Source: Agelas oroides (taxonomy: Eukaryota; Porifera; Demospongiae; Agelasida; Agelasidae). Taken from it: 64,000 nt of DNA. Shown piece after piece: positions 1-11,436 of this stretch. A program made the translations under genes and the position numbers. The stretch is from contig OX422184.1 of NCBI GenBank assembly GCA_949130485.1, positions 2,086,117 to 2,150,116 on the forward strand. The letters are read 5' to 3'. The notes beneath the pieces were generated by a model. The model searched no databases and was not told the DNA's origin. It saw nothing but the letters and a program-made list of their open reading frames with translations. Numbering within the stretch: the stretch's first letter is position 1; every line of letters starts with the position of its first letter.

Positions 1-40
1 TTTTATCTCAGTGCCTTGGCCAACAGCCTTGCGCTGTTTA

Positions 41-232
41 TCAATGAAGATCTCTAGCAGACGGTGTAGATGGAAGTACAATGGAAGCCGAAGTTACCTC
101 TTGCGATGGTTTTACCAGTAGGTAGCCTCTTCTTCTCATCAACTGACTCCACGGGAGCTCACACTTTCCGTTCATAGCTTCAAATCGGCCACTAGATGAG
201 TACAATTGAGTGCCGAGTTCTTTGCATGTCAT
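41..232 (-). CDS. Possible internal exon, unrecognised gene
   Basis: An open stretch on the minus strand (MTCKELGTQLYSSSG..., then CELPWSQLMRRRGYLL) has a candidate acceptor (..TAGCAG) just upstream and candidate donors (CTG|GTAAAA or GAG|GTAACT). Residue composition is protein-like, but I recognise no family. It may belong to the minus-strand gene whose 5' exons are near 6.1-6.8 kb, or to another gene running off the left edge. Exon limits are uncertain and chance openness is a real alternative. Confidence 0.25.
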   Translation of the reverse strand: MTCKELGTQLYSSSGRFEAMNGKCELPWSQLMRRRGYLLVKPSQEVTSASIVLPSTPSARDLH

Positions 233-659
233 ATGCTGCTATGATAAATCTACGAACAGTGTAACGCTTAGTATCAATATTGGAGTCATGAGCGTAGGGA
301 AGTATATCAACAGTGTGCGGAGGCGGTGGAATTCCACCATGATTAAGCGCATGCATGAATGGCTGAAACCAGGCCCTTTCTCCTCCTCCTCCTCTTCGGG
401 CCTGGGAATGAGGCTAGTCATGAGTTTAAACTATCTACAGTAATTTCATCAACCATGCTGATAAAATTTTGAAGTACCTCCCCCAACTTATCATAAATAC
501 GTACCAACTTCCCTCCACATATGTACACTTGTTCAATTTTTGTAGTAGTTGTCTAAATCCAGCTTGCTAGAGTAATGCTGGTCAGGAGCAAGAACAAGAC
601 AGTCGCATAAGACCAACAGTGTACAAAGGTGTTCATTTAGAAAAATTGTCAAAAGGGGG

Positions 660-775
660 CAATAATTGTCTGGGGGGGGGGGGGGGGAGGGGAGTGTGGG
701 GGAAGGGGAGGGGGAGGGGGAGTGTGGGAAAGGGGAGGGGAAGGGAATGGGGAAGGGAGGGGGGAGTGTGGGGGG
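660..775. repeat. Guanine-rich low-complexity tract
   Basis: A run of G-rich sequence with GGGGAGGGG and GGGAGTGTGGG units. It encodes nothing credible; the proline-rich opposite strand is a by-product of composition. Confidence 0.85.
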
Positions 776-906
776 AGGAACACTAGCCTTGTTGCAGTAA
801 GACTTACACAGTGTTCATTGCTTGCACTATGAAATGTACACTTTTCACACTGCCATGGTAACATGCTTGAAGAATTCCCTAGGTTGATGTGGTGTGTGTG
901 TACTAA

Positions 907-1143
907 CTACACAGGGGATCTGCGGGCTTGCATCCAGAATCCTGGTCCCTCTGAGATCATTTTTCCATTGGAATGGACTTGGTTACCACATTTACTGGTG
1001 CTTTCAGATCTGTAAGTTCCAACGAAGTTCTCTGTACCTTCGGGAGATATGCTACATCCATCCTTGGTGACGTGGATATGAACTGGAGTCATGACCGGTG
1101 CCTCTTCCAAGGCTCCATCCACCAAGTCAGCAGCTGTGTCGTC
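907..1143 (-). CDS. Possible exon, unrecognised gene
   Basis: The minus strand is open for 78 codons after a good acceptor (TTCACAG|GAC), reading DDTAADLVDGALEEAPVM... and ending ..FWMQARRSPV and a TAG stop. Amino-acid use looks like real coding sequence, with mixed hydrophobic and acidic residues and no low complexity. I do not recognise a domain. It could be a terminal exon, or an internal exon spliced before the stop, of the minus-strand gene starting at 6830. Evidence is limited to openness, composition and one splice site. Confidence 0.33.
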   Translation of the reverse strand, partial: DDTAADLVDGALEEAPVMTPVHIHVTKDGCSISPEGTENFVGTYRSESTSKCGNQVHSNGKMISEGPGFWMQARRSPV

Positions 1144-1659
1144 CTGTGAAGGCCGGAAACTGAGTAACCTTTCTTGGATGCACATACACACACACACAGG
1201 TGTTGAATCTCACAGACACTAACATTTATGGATCTCCAACAAACAGCCACTCAAGGAAAAGACACATGGGTATGACTATTCACAGTAGCACAGTCAGGAC
1301 AATCTTTTGTCAATGAGTGCAAAAAAACTTTCTCAGACCCAAAGTAATTTCTTATAGACGTGCAGTGCTGCAAACAGGCAATCCACTCTGCTTTCGCAAT
1401 CATTAAATTGTTGATGAAACTTAGAGTATGTAAAGCAGTATGTTCATACCTTCTTAGTATCCCCCTGCATTAGTGTTGCTAGGCTGCAAGCTTCCATGAA
1501 CCTGCAGGTAACCAAGGAGAGTACTTATAAGCACGGTGTGTGCGCATTGTCTATCAAAGTTACTAGCTCACTGTCGAAGGTCTTTTACAGCTTCTTTCTT
1601 GTCACCTGAGACTTCCACTGTTGAGTTTACTGCCTACAAAGGGAGGGTGGGGAAGAAGA

Positions 1660-1830
1660 AAGGAGGGAGGGAGGGAGGGGGAGAGGGAGGGGGAGAGGGA
1701 GGGAGGAATGGAGAGAGGGAGGGAGGGGGAGAGCGAGGGAGGGAGGGAGGGAGGGAGGGAGGGAGGGAGGGAGGGAGGAAGGGAGGGAGGGAGGGAGGGA
1801 GGGAGGGAGGAAGGGAGGGAGGGAGGCATG
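1660..1830. repeat. (GGGA)n simple repeat
   Basis: About 170 bp of GGGA/GGGGAGA units interrupted by GGAA. The long Gly/Arg/Glu and Ser/Pro/Leu frames across it are repeat translation, not genes. Confidence 0.95.
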
Positions 1831-2647
1831 CCATCACACCCTACAAGTGTTGTGTGCTTACGTACACATGCACATGCTTTGTGTGCTGATAGATAACTGT
1901 AATGGGAGCATCTGGACTGCCAGACCATCCACAGGTTGCTTCCTATGTGCCTGTATGTACTGCTAACTGTCACCAAGTTAATACATAGCTCATTAGTGGA
2001 CTTACAGTGTGTAGAAGGGATGGTAGCTGAAAGTGACAAAGTTGTACCACACGAGTCAAATACGCCACCTATCATGTGAAATTGAAACTTGATAATGTAA
2101 CCCCGTTTCCAGGCCCCGGCTAGCTTTCCATCACTTGTGGTGCCGTACTACAAGTGTAAAAAGCTAGGGAGCCAGACTATGATAATGTTGTCATAAATAT
2201 ACGAGCTAGGGCTATAGTGAGATATATTTTTCATCAACCTTCAGCTCAAAATAATATGCACACACAAAAACTATATCAGATGCAAGTCAGTTTATTAGCA
2301 CTGTGAACCCCTCCAACGGGATAACATCACTTAGCATATGTACTGAAATGGACCACGCTGGGTACCAGGCTATTAACATATGTACTGATTTCTAACTCCA
2401 TTTTTGGACTCCCTGTTCTACAAGCAAAATCATTTGTCAATGCACACATTGAATAAAATAGTTGCTATATTCCCCATACTGCTATTTCTACAGTAACAGG
2501 TAGAAAATAATTTTCATATACAACAAGGACCAATCAGATTGGAGAATAACACATATGTATAGGCTCCGCCCTTGAAGTCAGGTGGTTATTGACCATAAAT
2601 CCTTGGCTACAATGCTATCACATACGTACATGTATATACAACATCTA

Positions 2648-3350
2648 GCTGCCAGCCTCGTTCCCAGGCCATATGGGAGGAAACGAAGCTACACCTAGCT
2701 GCCAGCCTCATTCCCAGGCCATATGAGAGGGAACGAAGCTACACCTACATGTAGCTGCCAGCCTCATTCCCAGGCCATATGAGAGGGAACGAAGCTACAC
2801 TTAGCTGCCAGCCTTGTTCCCAGGTTGTATGGGAGGGAACGAAGCTACACCTAGCTGCTAGCCTCGTTCCCAGGTTGTATGGGAGGGAACGAAGCTACAC
2901 CTAGCTGCCAGCCTCGTTCCCAGGCCATATGGGAGGGAACGAAGCTACACCTAGCTGCCAGCCTCATTCCCAGGCCATATGGGAGGGAACGAAGCTACAC
3001 CTAGCTGCCAGCCTCATTCCCAGGCCATACGGGAGGGAATGAAGCTACACCTAGCTGCCAGCCTCGTTCCCAGGCCATACGGGAGGGAACGAAGCTACAC
3101 CTAGCCGCCAGCCTCGTTCCCAGGCCATATGGGAGGGAACGAAGTTACACCTAGCTGCCAGCCTCGTTCCCAGGCCATATGGGAGGGAACGAAGTTACAC
3201 CTAGCTGCCAGCCTCGTTCCCAGGCCGTACGGGAGGGAATGAAGCTACACCTAGCTGCCAGCCTCGTTCCCAGGCCATATGGGAGGGAACGAAGCTACAC
3301 CTAGCTGCCAGCCTCGTTCCCAGGCCATACGGGAGGGGACGAAGCTACAC
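2648..3350. repeat. 50-bp tandem array (about 14 copies)
   Basis: Head-to-tail units of about 50 bp contain CTAGCTGCCAGCCTCGTTCC, CAGGCCATATGGGAGGGAAC and GAAGCTACAC. Copies differ by single substitutions (CATAT/CATAC/GTAC; GTTCC/ATTCC). Each unit resembles one arm-loop-arm of the foldback family with ends AGCCTCGTTCCCAGGC that occurs throughout the window. The array therefore looks like a foldback element turned into a minisatellite. Confidence 0.9.
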
Positions 3351-3556
3351 CAGTTGCTAGCAGGAAGGCCAAAAGAGACATACACATACAAGTCATACAT
3401 TTTCAGAGAACCAGTTTTTTATCTTGTTCTCAATCTTGGATCCTGGGAATGCTGCAGTTGGCTCATCTTTCGGCTGTTTTGATTGGAGGAAAATAGAGGG
3501 AAAAGTCGAAACTTGGTCTCGCATCCAAATTCACAACGGGTAGTTGCAAACATTTC

Positions 3557-4014
3557 AAATCCGAGGATCTTCATCAGTGCAATGATACAAAGTGTGACCT
3601 ACTCGGTATATAATCAAGAGCGCATAAGAACGGGTGGCTGGAGTAAGAGCATGTAACTCCGTAAAATTTGAAATCGGGTAGAATGTACTGAAAATAGTAA
3701 CATGTACTGCACATGCTGCAAGGCACGAGAACGGGCGGCTGAAGTAAGAGCATGTAACTCCGTAAAATTTGAAATCGGGTAGAATGTACTGAAAATAGTA
3801 ACATGTACTGCACATGCTGCAAGGCATGAGTCAGTGTTGCTAAGCATGAGTCAGTGTTGCTAAGCATGTGACCGGGTGTTCTATTTTTAGTACAGTTCAA
3901 TAATTTTGACCAGACTACAGGAGTTACATGCTCTTACTCAAGCCACCCGCTCTTATGCGCTCTTGTATAATCGATAGCGAGTAGGTCACACTGATGAAGA
4001 TTCTCGGATTGAAA
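3557..4014. mobile_element. Inverted-repeat element with internal duplication
   Basis: The left arm (about 3557-3660, ..GAGGATCTTCATCAGTG...) is repeated in reverse complement at about 3912-4014 (..CACTGATGAAGATTCTC..), giving arms of about 100 bp. Inside, a unit of about 100 bp (GTAACTCCGTAAAATTTGAA...) is tandemly duplicated (3629-3727 and 3729-3828). There is no transposase, so it is a non-autonomous, MITE-like element. Confidence 0.7.
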
Positions 4015-4297
4015 TACATATGTATCTGTTGTGAATTTGCTACAGATCAAAGAACTACTACACTATATGAAGTTGTGTATGTATGCACTTACCAGTTTAT
4101 GCAACAGTGGTACGAGGAGCTGACTGTAGCTGTCCAGCTCATTGCGGAAGGTGGGAAAAGTGGGTCAAGGAAACACACACATTGATCTGAGATGTACTAT
4201 GACTCTACTCCTTAGCCCATATGTAAGTCCCACACTGTGTCTCGAGTCTAGACTATATATACTGTTTGCCATTACAGTTTGTGTGGAGGAACAAGGC

Positions 4298-4378
4298 TTC
4301 TGTAGCCTTGTTCCCAGGCTCTCCCCGTGCACAAACGAACAAGCAATGGAAAGCTGGGTGGGACCAGGGAATGAGGCA
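4298..4378. repeat. Short foldback element
   Basis: An end AGCCTTGTTCCCAGGC pairs imperfectly with a downstream ACCAGGGAATGAGGC. This is one copy of the dispersed AGCCTCGTTCCCAGGC family. A second tiny copy sits at 4638-4682. Confidence 0.7.
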
Positions 4379-4825
4379 AAGGTTTCTGTAGTATGTAGCG
4401 TCAAACTTGGGGGAAAGGGAATCAGGAGACCTCTGCCAAAGTCCCAGACTGTTGTGGCTTCATTCTCAATTCCTCTCTTCCCCTTTCCTCGGAAGTACTT
4501 CCGAGGGAAGGAGAGGAGAGGGTTATCAAGCATTGCAATTCACTTGGGGGAGAGCCTGAGTACAAGGGAGCTGTGTTAGGCTAAAAGTAGAAACGACTCG
4601 AGAATGACATGGAAAGGCTCTATCATCTGGGTAATTCTTAGCCTCGTTCCCAGGCTCCCATGTGAGTCTGGGAATGAGGCTGAGGAATTCTGGATTCACG
4701 TGCCTACATGCTAGTTGGTACATCTGACATTACCCCCATTGGAAAGATATAGGTCCAACCCCTGTTTGCCAATGGCAACAAAGCAAACGAGGAACTGTCT
4801 GACGTGCCTCTCCTTCCCTCCTCCT

Positions 4826-4975
4826 CTGCTGCCGGTGCTGGATGTACTTGCATGCCTTTCCCTCCCATCTTTGCTGCCGGTGCTGGACGTACTTGAGTGT
4901 CTGTCCCTTCCTTCTTTGCTGCCGGTGCTGGACGTACTTGAGTGTCTGTCCCTTCCTCCTTTGCCACTGCCATGG
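4826..4975. repeat. 48-bp tandem repeat, three copies
   Basis: Three units carry TGCCGGTGCTGGACGTACTT followed by a pyrimidine-rich CTGTCCCTTCC part. The unit length is divisible by three, so several frames stay open. I see no splice sites or family match that would make it a gene. Confidence 0.7.
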
Positions 4976-5055
4976 CTCACATCCAGAAGGCAGTAGTAGC
5001 TCTGTGAGGGAGGGGGGAAGAGGCTGTAGCCGGGAAAGAGAAGAGAATAGAAAAT

Positions 5056-5195
5056 TAACAAACAAACAAACAAACAAAAAACAAACAAACAAACAGACAA
5101 AAACAAACAAACAAACAAACAAACAAACAAACAAACAGACAAAAACAAACAAACAAACAAACAAACAAACAAACAGACAAAAACAAACAAACAGG
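5056..5195. repeat. (AAAC)n simple repeat
   Basis: About 140 bp of AAAC units with occasional AGAC/AAAAAC variants. It produces artificial Lys/Thr/Asn and Val/Cys/Leu/Phe frames. Confidence 0.95.
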
Positions 5196-5439
5196 ATTAT
5201 ACACTGAAGAAAGTACATGTCACCAATACAGTCCATGTGCTTGCTTGCTTGCTTGGTGGCATAATTATAAGTCGGTTTTCTGTATGAAATGAAGGACATG
5301 CCGGGTCTTGCCTGCCACCTTCTCCCTACCAAGTAGAGATCTAGCTACTACATACTGATTTAATATGCACCATGACTCAATTCATTGATAAATGGAAAAT
5401 CGTAGTGGGATCCAGGGCCCTCCTCTATCACACACACAC

Positions 5440-6056
<617 letters not shown>

Positions 6057-6098
6057 CACTCTGCAAACCATTTTTCTCTCACAACAAATCTAGCTCAC

Positions 6099-6224
6099 TC
6101 TGGGTCCAGTGTAGTGACTTGTCCATTCCCAGCATACAGTGATCCCTGGGACATCTTTGTGGCTACTTGCTCTCTTAGAAGATGCTCCCTGTCGGGGGAG
6201 ATACTGGTGCCCACTAGTGAGAGA
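6099..6224 (-). CDS. Unrecognised gene, exon 2
   Basis: This exon directly follows a long pyrimidine tract ending ..CCTCAG on the minus strand and ends at GA|GTGAGC. It takes up the codon split by exon 1 and reads LSLVGTSISPDREHLLREQV... to ..GNGQVTTLDPE, ending with two bases of a split codon. The two exons join without a stop, the splice signals are good, and the composition is ordinary. I do not recognise the protein. A following exon was not securely found. Confidence 0.55.
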
Positions 6225-6227
6225 CTG

Positions 6228-6540
6228 AGGGAGGGGGAGGGAGGGGGAAGGAGGGGGAGGGAGGGGGAGGGAGGGGGAAGGAGGGGGAGGGAGGGGGAAG
6301 GAGGGGGTGGGAGGGGGAGGGAGGGGGAAGGAGGGGGTGGGAGGGGGAGGGAGGGGGAAGGAGGGGGTGGGAGGGGGAGGGAGGGGGAAGGAGGGGGAGG
6401 GGGGAGGGAGGGAGGGGGAGGGGGGAGGGAGGGAGGGAGGGAGGGAGGGAGGGAGGGAGGGAGGGAGGGAGGGAGGGAGGGAGGGAGAGGGGGAGGAGGG
6501 AGGGAGAGGGGGAGGAGGGAGGGAGAGGGGAGGAGAGGGA
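6228..6540. repeat. (GGGA)n/(GGGGGA)n purine tract
   Basis: Over 300 bp of purine-only GGGA and GGGGGAAGGA units. On the minus strand it is a (CCCT)n tract that forms the polypyrimidine tract of the exon 2 acceptor at 6225. Confidence 0.95.
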
Positions 6541-6735
6541 AGATGCAGTAGTGTGCCAGTATATGTATGATGTATGTGTACTTTGAGTAACTGGTCTAAC
6601 CTAAATCCAGCTCCAGCTGTCTTCCCCTCATTACGCTCCCTTGCTCTGGAGGGCAAAAAGTTACAGTACTAGTACCATCAACAGTCTCGCTTGCCCTACT
6701 GCCAGACCCCCTTCGATTTACCCCTGTAAGCTTAC

Positions 6736-6830
6736 CTGTTTGGAGTATAAAGGTAGACGGCATACTCGGAGTCGTTCCATTCGCTCTTGTGAGCTGGAGT
6801 GAGATCTAACAGCTCGTCCACGCTGCTCAT
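6736..6830 (-). CDS. Unrecognised gene, exon 1 with start codon
   Basis: The minus strand reads ATG and 31 codons, MSSVDELLDLTPAHKSEWND then SEYAVYLYTPN, to a strong donor AACAG|GTAAGC. The ending phase (two bases of a codon) fits exon 2 at 6224. The N-terminus is acidic, without a signal peptide, and suggests a cytosolic or nuclear protein. The 1.1-kb mobile element starts only about 115 bp upstream of this ATG. Candidate later exons at 907-1143 and 41-232 are weak. A further candidate ends at a GTAAGT donor near 4095 (frame ..SQLLVPLLHKL). Confidence 0.6.
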
Positions 6831-6939
6831 CTTATTGGTCTGGTCGTTGGAATCGCAGTTAAAGTTCAAAGTTCGCGGAAAGCCGCACCCCTCATTGTGG
6901 AAAAGGGGTGCTACGCGACCATCCCTGAGTGCAATAATA

Positions 6940-8040
6940 TCAGAGAGTCGGTAGACTCTCTATGTAGGGATGGCGCCGACGCGCAATATATGCAATACTT
7001 AAGCAAAAGCCGTATAACTTCACCACAAACACGCTAAAAGCTTATTTAAGCGCCCAGGCTTCCTCTTTGAGTGCCTTTGTGATCAGCAAGACTCATATAA
7101 GTGGCCAAAAGCCACGCGGAAGACAGCTAAACGCAAAAGTGTGCGGTCATGAAAGTGCCATTTTTCGTATTCTTTCTTTCTTTCTTTGTTCAGACCACTT
7201 TTAAAACAACGATAACTCCAAAACGGCTCAAGCACTCACCTTGATTTTAGCACGAAATTGATGCTCATCACAGCGTGCAGCTTCCCAACCACTAAGCGTC
7301 TTCATAGCTTCAAATTCACCCTGGTCAACAAAAGCCATTCACAACACTCTGAGGCTGCTGTCCGTTGCTTAGGACGCCATTTTATAATTTTGTACGCATG
7401 CGCACACAAAGTCTCGTTCCCAGACCAAAGACCACGGTCATTGGTCTGGAAGCGAGACTAGTACACAGGCGAAATGGCCAGCGGGCAGTACGCATGGCTA
7501 GCACGGACTTTTCCCCCCGCGGCATTGGGCAAGGCTTATGAACACCACGTAGGTAAGGCGCTACCTACTTGTAGCTACACTAAAAACAGCCAACTCACCG
7601 CTTTAGTGAAGCTAGGATGGTCAGTTGTCAGTATGATAGTTTTCTGTGCTGCAGCTGGTCAGTCGTCATGACAACTGAATCATGAAATTGGTTTCACAAA
7701 GTTTGGTAGGGAGAGCGGTTGGCCCTTTATCAGGTTCTAGCTGGCTATATTACTCATTATTATTACATGCCTGGAACTACTACTAAACTGTCAACGCCGT
7801 TTCAAGTTCTGGTGTTGTGGTTACACTTGAAATATTCTTCTTAGGCTTAGGTCTAACTGTAACTGAGATTAACATCAAAAAAGTACAGAAACAAGACTTA
7901 AAAACATTAAAAATGTAAAAAGATGTAGGGATGGCATGCCAAAAAGTATACAAACAAGGTAGGGATGATAGCATAAAAGCAAAGGTCAACATAAAGGCAA
8001 TGCCCCATCCCTACATCTTTTTCACACTGCAGTTATGACA
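6940..8040. mobile_element. 1.1-kb repeat element, copy 1
   Basis: The segment starts around AGAGAGTCGGTAGACTCTCT and ends with CCATCCCTACATCTTTTTCA. It is nearly repeated, in the same orientation, at 62651-63775. Internal ATGTAGGGATGG-type motifs occur inverted at both ends. It has no long ORF and appears non-autonomous. It also contains a short pair, CTCGTTCCCAGACCAAAGAC and GTCATTGGTCTGGAAGCGAG (7413-7459). Confidence 0.75.
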
Positions 8041-8509
8041 GTGTATTGGAGGTCTCTATAAAATGTACAACAACCTTACTGGCAGTTCTTGAAGGGCATA
8101 GCTGTAACCTTGTTCTCAGGCCACTTTCCTCCTCCCACATGGCCTGGGTTCTGGACTCCAAACCCTTCGAAAGGGCAAGAAGGGTCTGGGGTCCAGATTG
8201 CAGTGTAGTCTAGCAGCATGGGATATGTGGTGTATGTGTACCTTGTCGGAAGCTATGCATGTAGCGACCAGGTAGCTTTTGATGCTGACATGCTATTTGT
8301 AGTAACAGTGGAACCCTTGTTGGCATTTAATATTGTATACGGACCGCTTATACAACCTAGACACCGAGCTGAAGTGAGCTGCAGGACTGCATGGTCATAT
8401 AGTAAGTGCTGTAGTATTTAAAAACTCAAGTAGTTGGTGCTCATTTACAGCATATTAACTCCACAGATGTTGCAGGTTTAGGTTTCAAGCATGCTGTCTA
8501 ACTGCAGTG

Positions 8510-8640
8510 TGAAAAAGATGTAGGGATGGGGCATTGCCTTTATGTTGACCTTTGCTTTTATGCTATCATCCCTACCTTGTTTGTATACTTTTTGGCATGC
8601 CATCCCTACATCTTTTTACATTTTTAATGTTTTTAAGTCT
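8510..8640. repeat. Inverted partial copy of the 1.1-kb element end
   Basis: GAAAAAGATGTAGGGATGGG and the following GCATTGCCTTTATGTTGACC are the reverse complement of the end of the element at about 7905-8030. The two segments could pair across about 480 bp. Confidence 0.75.
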
Positions 8641-8763
8641 TTGATATACTGTAACATGCAGTGATTTGCAATGATGTACTACAGCATGTCTGGTGTTCAT
8701 GCCTTTCTGGAACTGTGAGTATACAAAAAATGTGAGTCTCTAAACTGTGGTACATGCCATGGC

Positions 8764-9481
8764 ATGGGCCAAGGCTCTGCTTTCAATCAACCTCCCATTA
8801 GTGTGTTAGACCACTTTCAACCTTTTGCTCTCTTTCTCTCAGCTCTGATTTGGTACATGGGTCATGGTCAAAAGAACACTGGTAACTGGTGTTTTAAGGA
8901 TGGGGAGATCACACTGGATGAGATTTATCAAGCTATACACGACATATTTTTCAGGCAAGCTGCTGTACCTGCATGATTTCTGACTGCTGTTACTCAGGTC
9001 AGTGGGTGTGCAGAATGGCCGATATAATGGATCATTGGAAAGTAGAAACGTGTGGCCACCAAACTAAGAGAAGAAATGCTTTAATAAAATTGCAGCCTCT
9101 TGCCAACCTGATGAGTTAGCTTTGGACAGTGGCATATATACGAAATATGGAGTCACCAGTCAACCTAATGGTACTCTCGAGTTTTGTAATGAGAAGAAAA
9201 TTGATGATGACCAGACGACCATGTTTTTTGACTTCACTGAGATTAGGTGTGGTGTGGGACCAAGTTCGGCATGCATGTTGCCACGCCTGCCCCCATCCAA
9301 GAAGCGTACATGGATGGATCTCCTTGGGAATGATTCAGAAGACAGTGACAGTGACAGTGACATGGTGAACCTAGGACATCAGTTTCAAAACTTTCATCTT
9401 CATTCCCAGCAACCAACAACAACGCCAACATATAATTCGTACAAACACAACCAATTTCACTACCAACAATCAGCTAGCTAG
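8764..9481 (+). pseudogene. Caspase-like (peptidase C14) pseudogene
   Basis: Fragments in different frames together read like a caspase-type p20 domain. LIWYMGHGQKNTGNWCFKDG carries the catalytic-His GHG motif, followed by EITLDEIYQAIHDIFF. Then comes ISDCCYSGQWV with the catalytic-Cys region, then a CQPDELALDSG stretch continuing in the frame 9122-9481 (..FFDFTEIRCG.., ending in a Gln/Ser/His-rich tail). The frame changes between the His and Cys segments (around 8955-8975) and again near 9093, where one A appears missing. Members of this class are cysteine-protease-fold proteins. This copy looks broken by at least two indels, unless they are assembly errors. There is no upstream exon or start I can defend. 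Confidence 0.65.
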
Positions 9482-9669
9482 TATGTCAACTCAATTTTAC
9501 TACCAGTCATCAGTGACAATGTCGACATACAGCCAACAATCTTGGCAAGGAATGCACTACCCGTCCTCATACGGAGGACAGAAGATGACTAGCACTGTTC
9601 GTTTGAGTGCCCGTAATGGCTCCACTAGTGTCTTGATGTCTCAGAGTAGTGTTTCTCTGAATTTCTAGC

Positions 9670-10139
9670 TATTACACTACGACATGTATTTTTAGTCATA
9701 GTGCATGGTAGACTATACTCTCACACACTGTACAATCTAGCATGCATTTCAGATCTGTGTATAGATTTTGTCAACATCGTATGTAGAAACATAATAGAGT
9801 CTACCATCTCACCTCACTGGAGTATCATATTGTTGTTCCTGCACTTAGTTCATTCTTGGTATGGAGGTATTCAATCTTGAGGTAGCTAACGTACTTCTCA
9901 ACATGCTCTTTTCTAACTTGATGTCCCAATGTAAAATGGTTAGTGTGCCGTGTACACCATATGATTCAAAGTGTTCCACATGTACAGATGACTAGCTAGG
10001 AGGTCATGGTTAATATATGTGCAGCTATGTTGAGAGCCAGCTGATCAACTGTGCATCTTTGCTAGGTATTGTGCATGTGAATAAATAACTCTTGGCATGC
10101 ACATGCACATATGGACTGTATTAGGTTGACATGTACTTT
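9670..10139. other. No gene seen
   Basis: AT-leaning sequence after the caspase-like relic. I found no splice-supported exon, RNA gene or clear repeat structure here. Confidence 0.5.
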
Positions 10140-10560
10140 CTTCATTGTATGATTCTGTTGTTTGTCTGTGTGTTTGTTTTAATCCCTTTCTCTTCTCTTT
10201 CCAAACCTATTCCCCCCTCCCTCACAGATCTACTATTGCCTTCTGGATTTACCAATATATCAGGGAAATTGTCTGGGTGTAGTACATAGTTTTTTATGGG
10301 TGGAACTGGCATGCTATGCATGGGAGTTCACTCCTAGATCCTGAAATATACTGCAACAGTAGTAACTTCAATCAACGGCATATGGAACAGTATTCATGAC
10401 ATACTTTATGCTGCTGAATGACTGTTGACTGTGCTGTTTGTGTGTCACACTCACCACACAACTGCTTGGTGGCATAAAATTTAGTTTCTCTCCAAAATGA
10501 GGACACATCACACCGGGTCTTGCTTACCTCTCGAGTTTCTAATGGAGCTTCAAGCCCACC
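10140..10560. repeat. Inverted duplicate of 4980-5330
   Basis: The stretch with TTCTCTTCTCTTTCC, CCCTCCCTCACAG and CTACTATTGCCTTCTGGAT, and a second stretch with GCTTGGTGGCATAAAAT and GGGTCTTGC, match the reverse complement and distal part of 4980-5330. The homology is diverged. Confidence 0.55.
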
Positions 10561-11436
10561 ACTTATGTTCATGGTTTGGCCAAACGCCAAAGAGACACCC
10601 GAGCCAGTGAGGGGATTGTGAAAACTTCTGGCGGTTCTACTAGACGGTCGTACATGGCTTGGGATCCTGCTTATCCAGTACTATATCCTGCAGCCCCTTT
10701 GCCGTCAGTTTCTGATGGTTCTGCTAGTTGGCGTCACAGTTCTGGACTGTGTTGGGGCGTACTGCTAGATGGACACACATGGCAGATGGTCAAATGCCCT
10801 GCTGGAGTCGGATACCTTGTGTCATGGCAGGCAGGGTAGCCCCCTTAGTGCACATGCATGTTCCTTGTGGGTCCGTATATCATGAATGAACTTTGAACAT
10901 TACAAAATTCTGGGAAGAATTTGTTTCCTGTCTAGTTGGCCCCTGATTGGTCCAAATGTCATCCATGCATTTCTTTTCTGTATGTCCCATTAAGTATAAT
11001 TACCATGGATACTGATCGAGGCTGCCATATTTTGTTGCCATGGTAACAGATATGGTGGTTTGATGATGAGGTGCTGATGGTTACCACATGTACTCACTGA
11101 CATTAACAAGGTTACACATGCTGCCACCTGTGTGCAAGGCCACCCCCAACCTACCTGTACCTAGCTGTACAGTTTCCTTACATACTCTACTATACATGAT
11201 GATATTACATGGTTTCATTAGCCATATCAGTAGCAAATCAGGATTTCATTGAGCCATGATATGTGCTAAGTCTAGCCCAGCACACATTCATAGGAGCAGT
11301 GTTTACAGAAAAGAAAAAAGTTTGTTAGCTAGCAGTAGAAAAAAAAAAAGCTTCCAGATTTTACATGTAGCTATGCACTCAAAGTTTTTAACTAAAGAAA
11401 ATTGTTTCATTATGTAACTCTTTGTGAGATAACATT

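Noticed and set aside
2648..3350. CRISPR-like array
   Set aside because: Units are contiguous with no unique spacers, and the DNA is eukaryotic.
4711..5332. Long minus-strand frames rich in Val/Cys/Leu/Phe and GRDRHSSTSS repeats
   Set aside because: Produced by the (AAAC)n tract and a 48-bp tandem repeat. No family match, and repeat lengths divisible by three keep frames open.
6090..6656. 188-codon minus-strand Ser/Pro/Leu frame
   Set aside because: Mostly the purine tract in translation. The real exon at its end uses a different frame that joins exon 1.
10576..10839. 87-codon plus-strand frame
   Set aside because: No recognised motif or splice support; contains locally repeated phrases and sits beside duplicated sequence.
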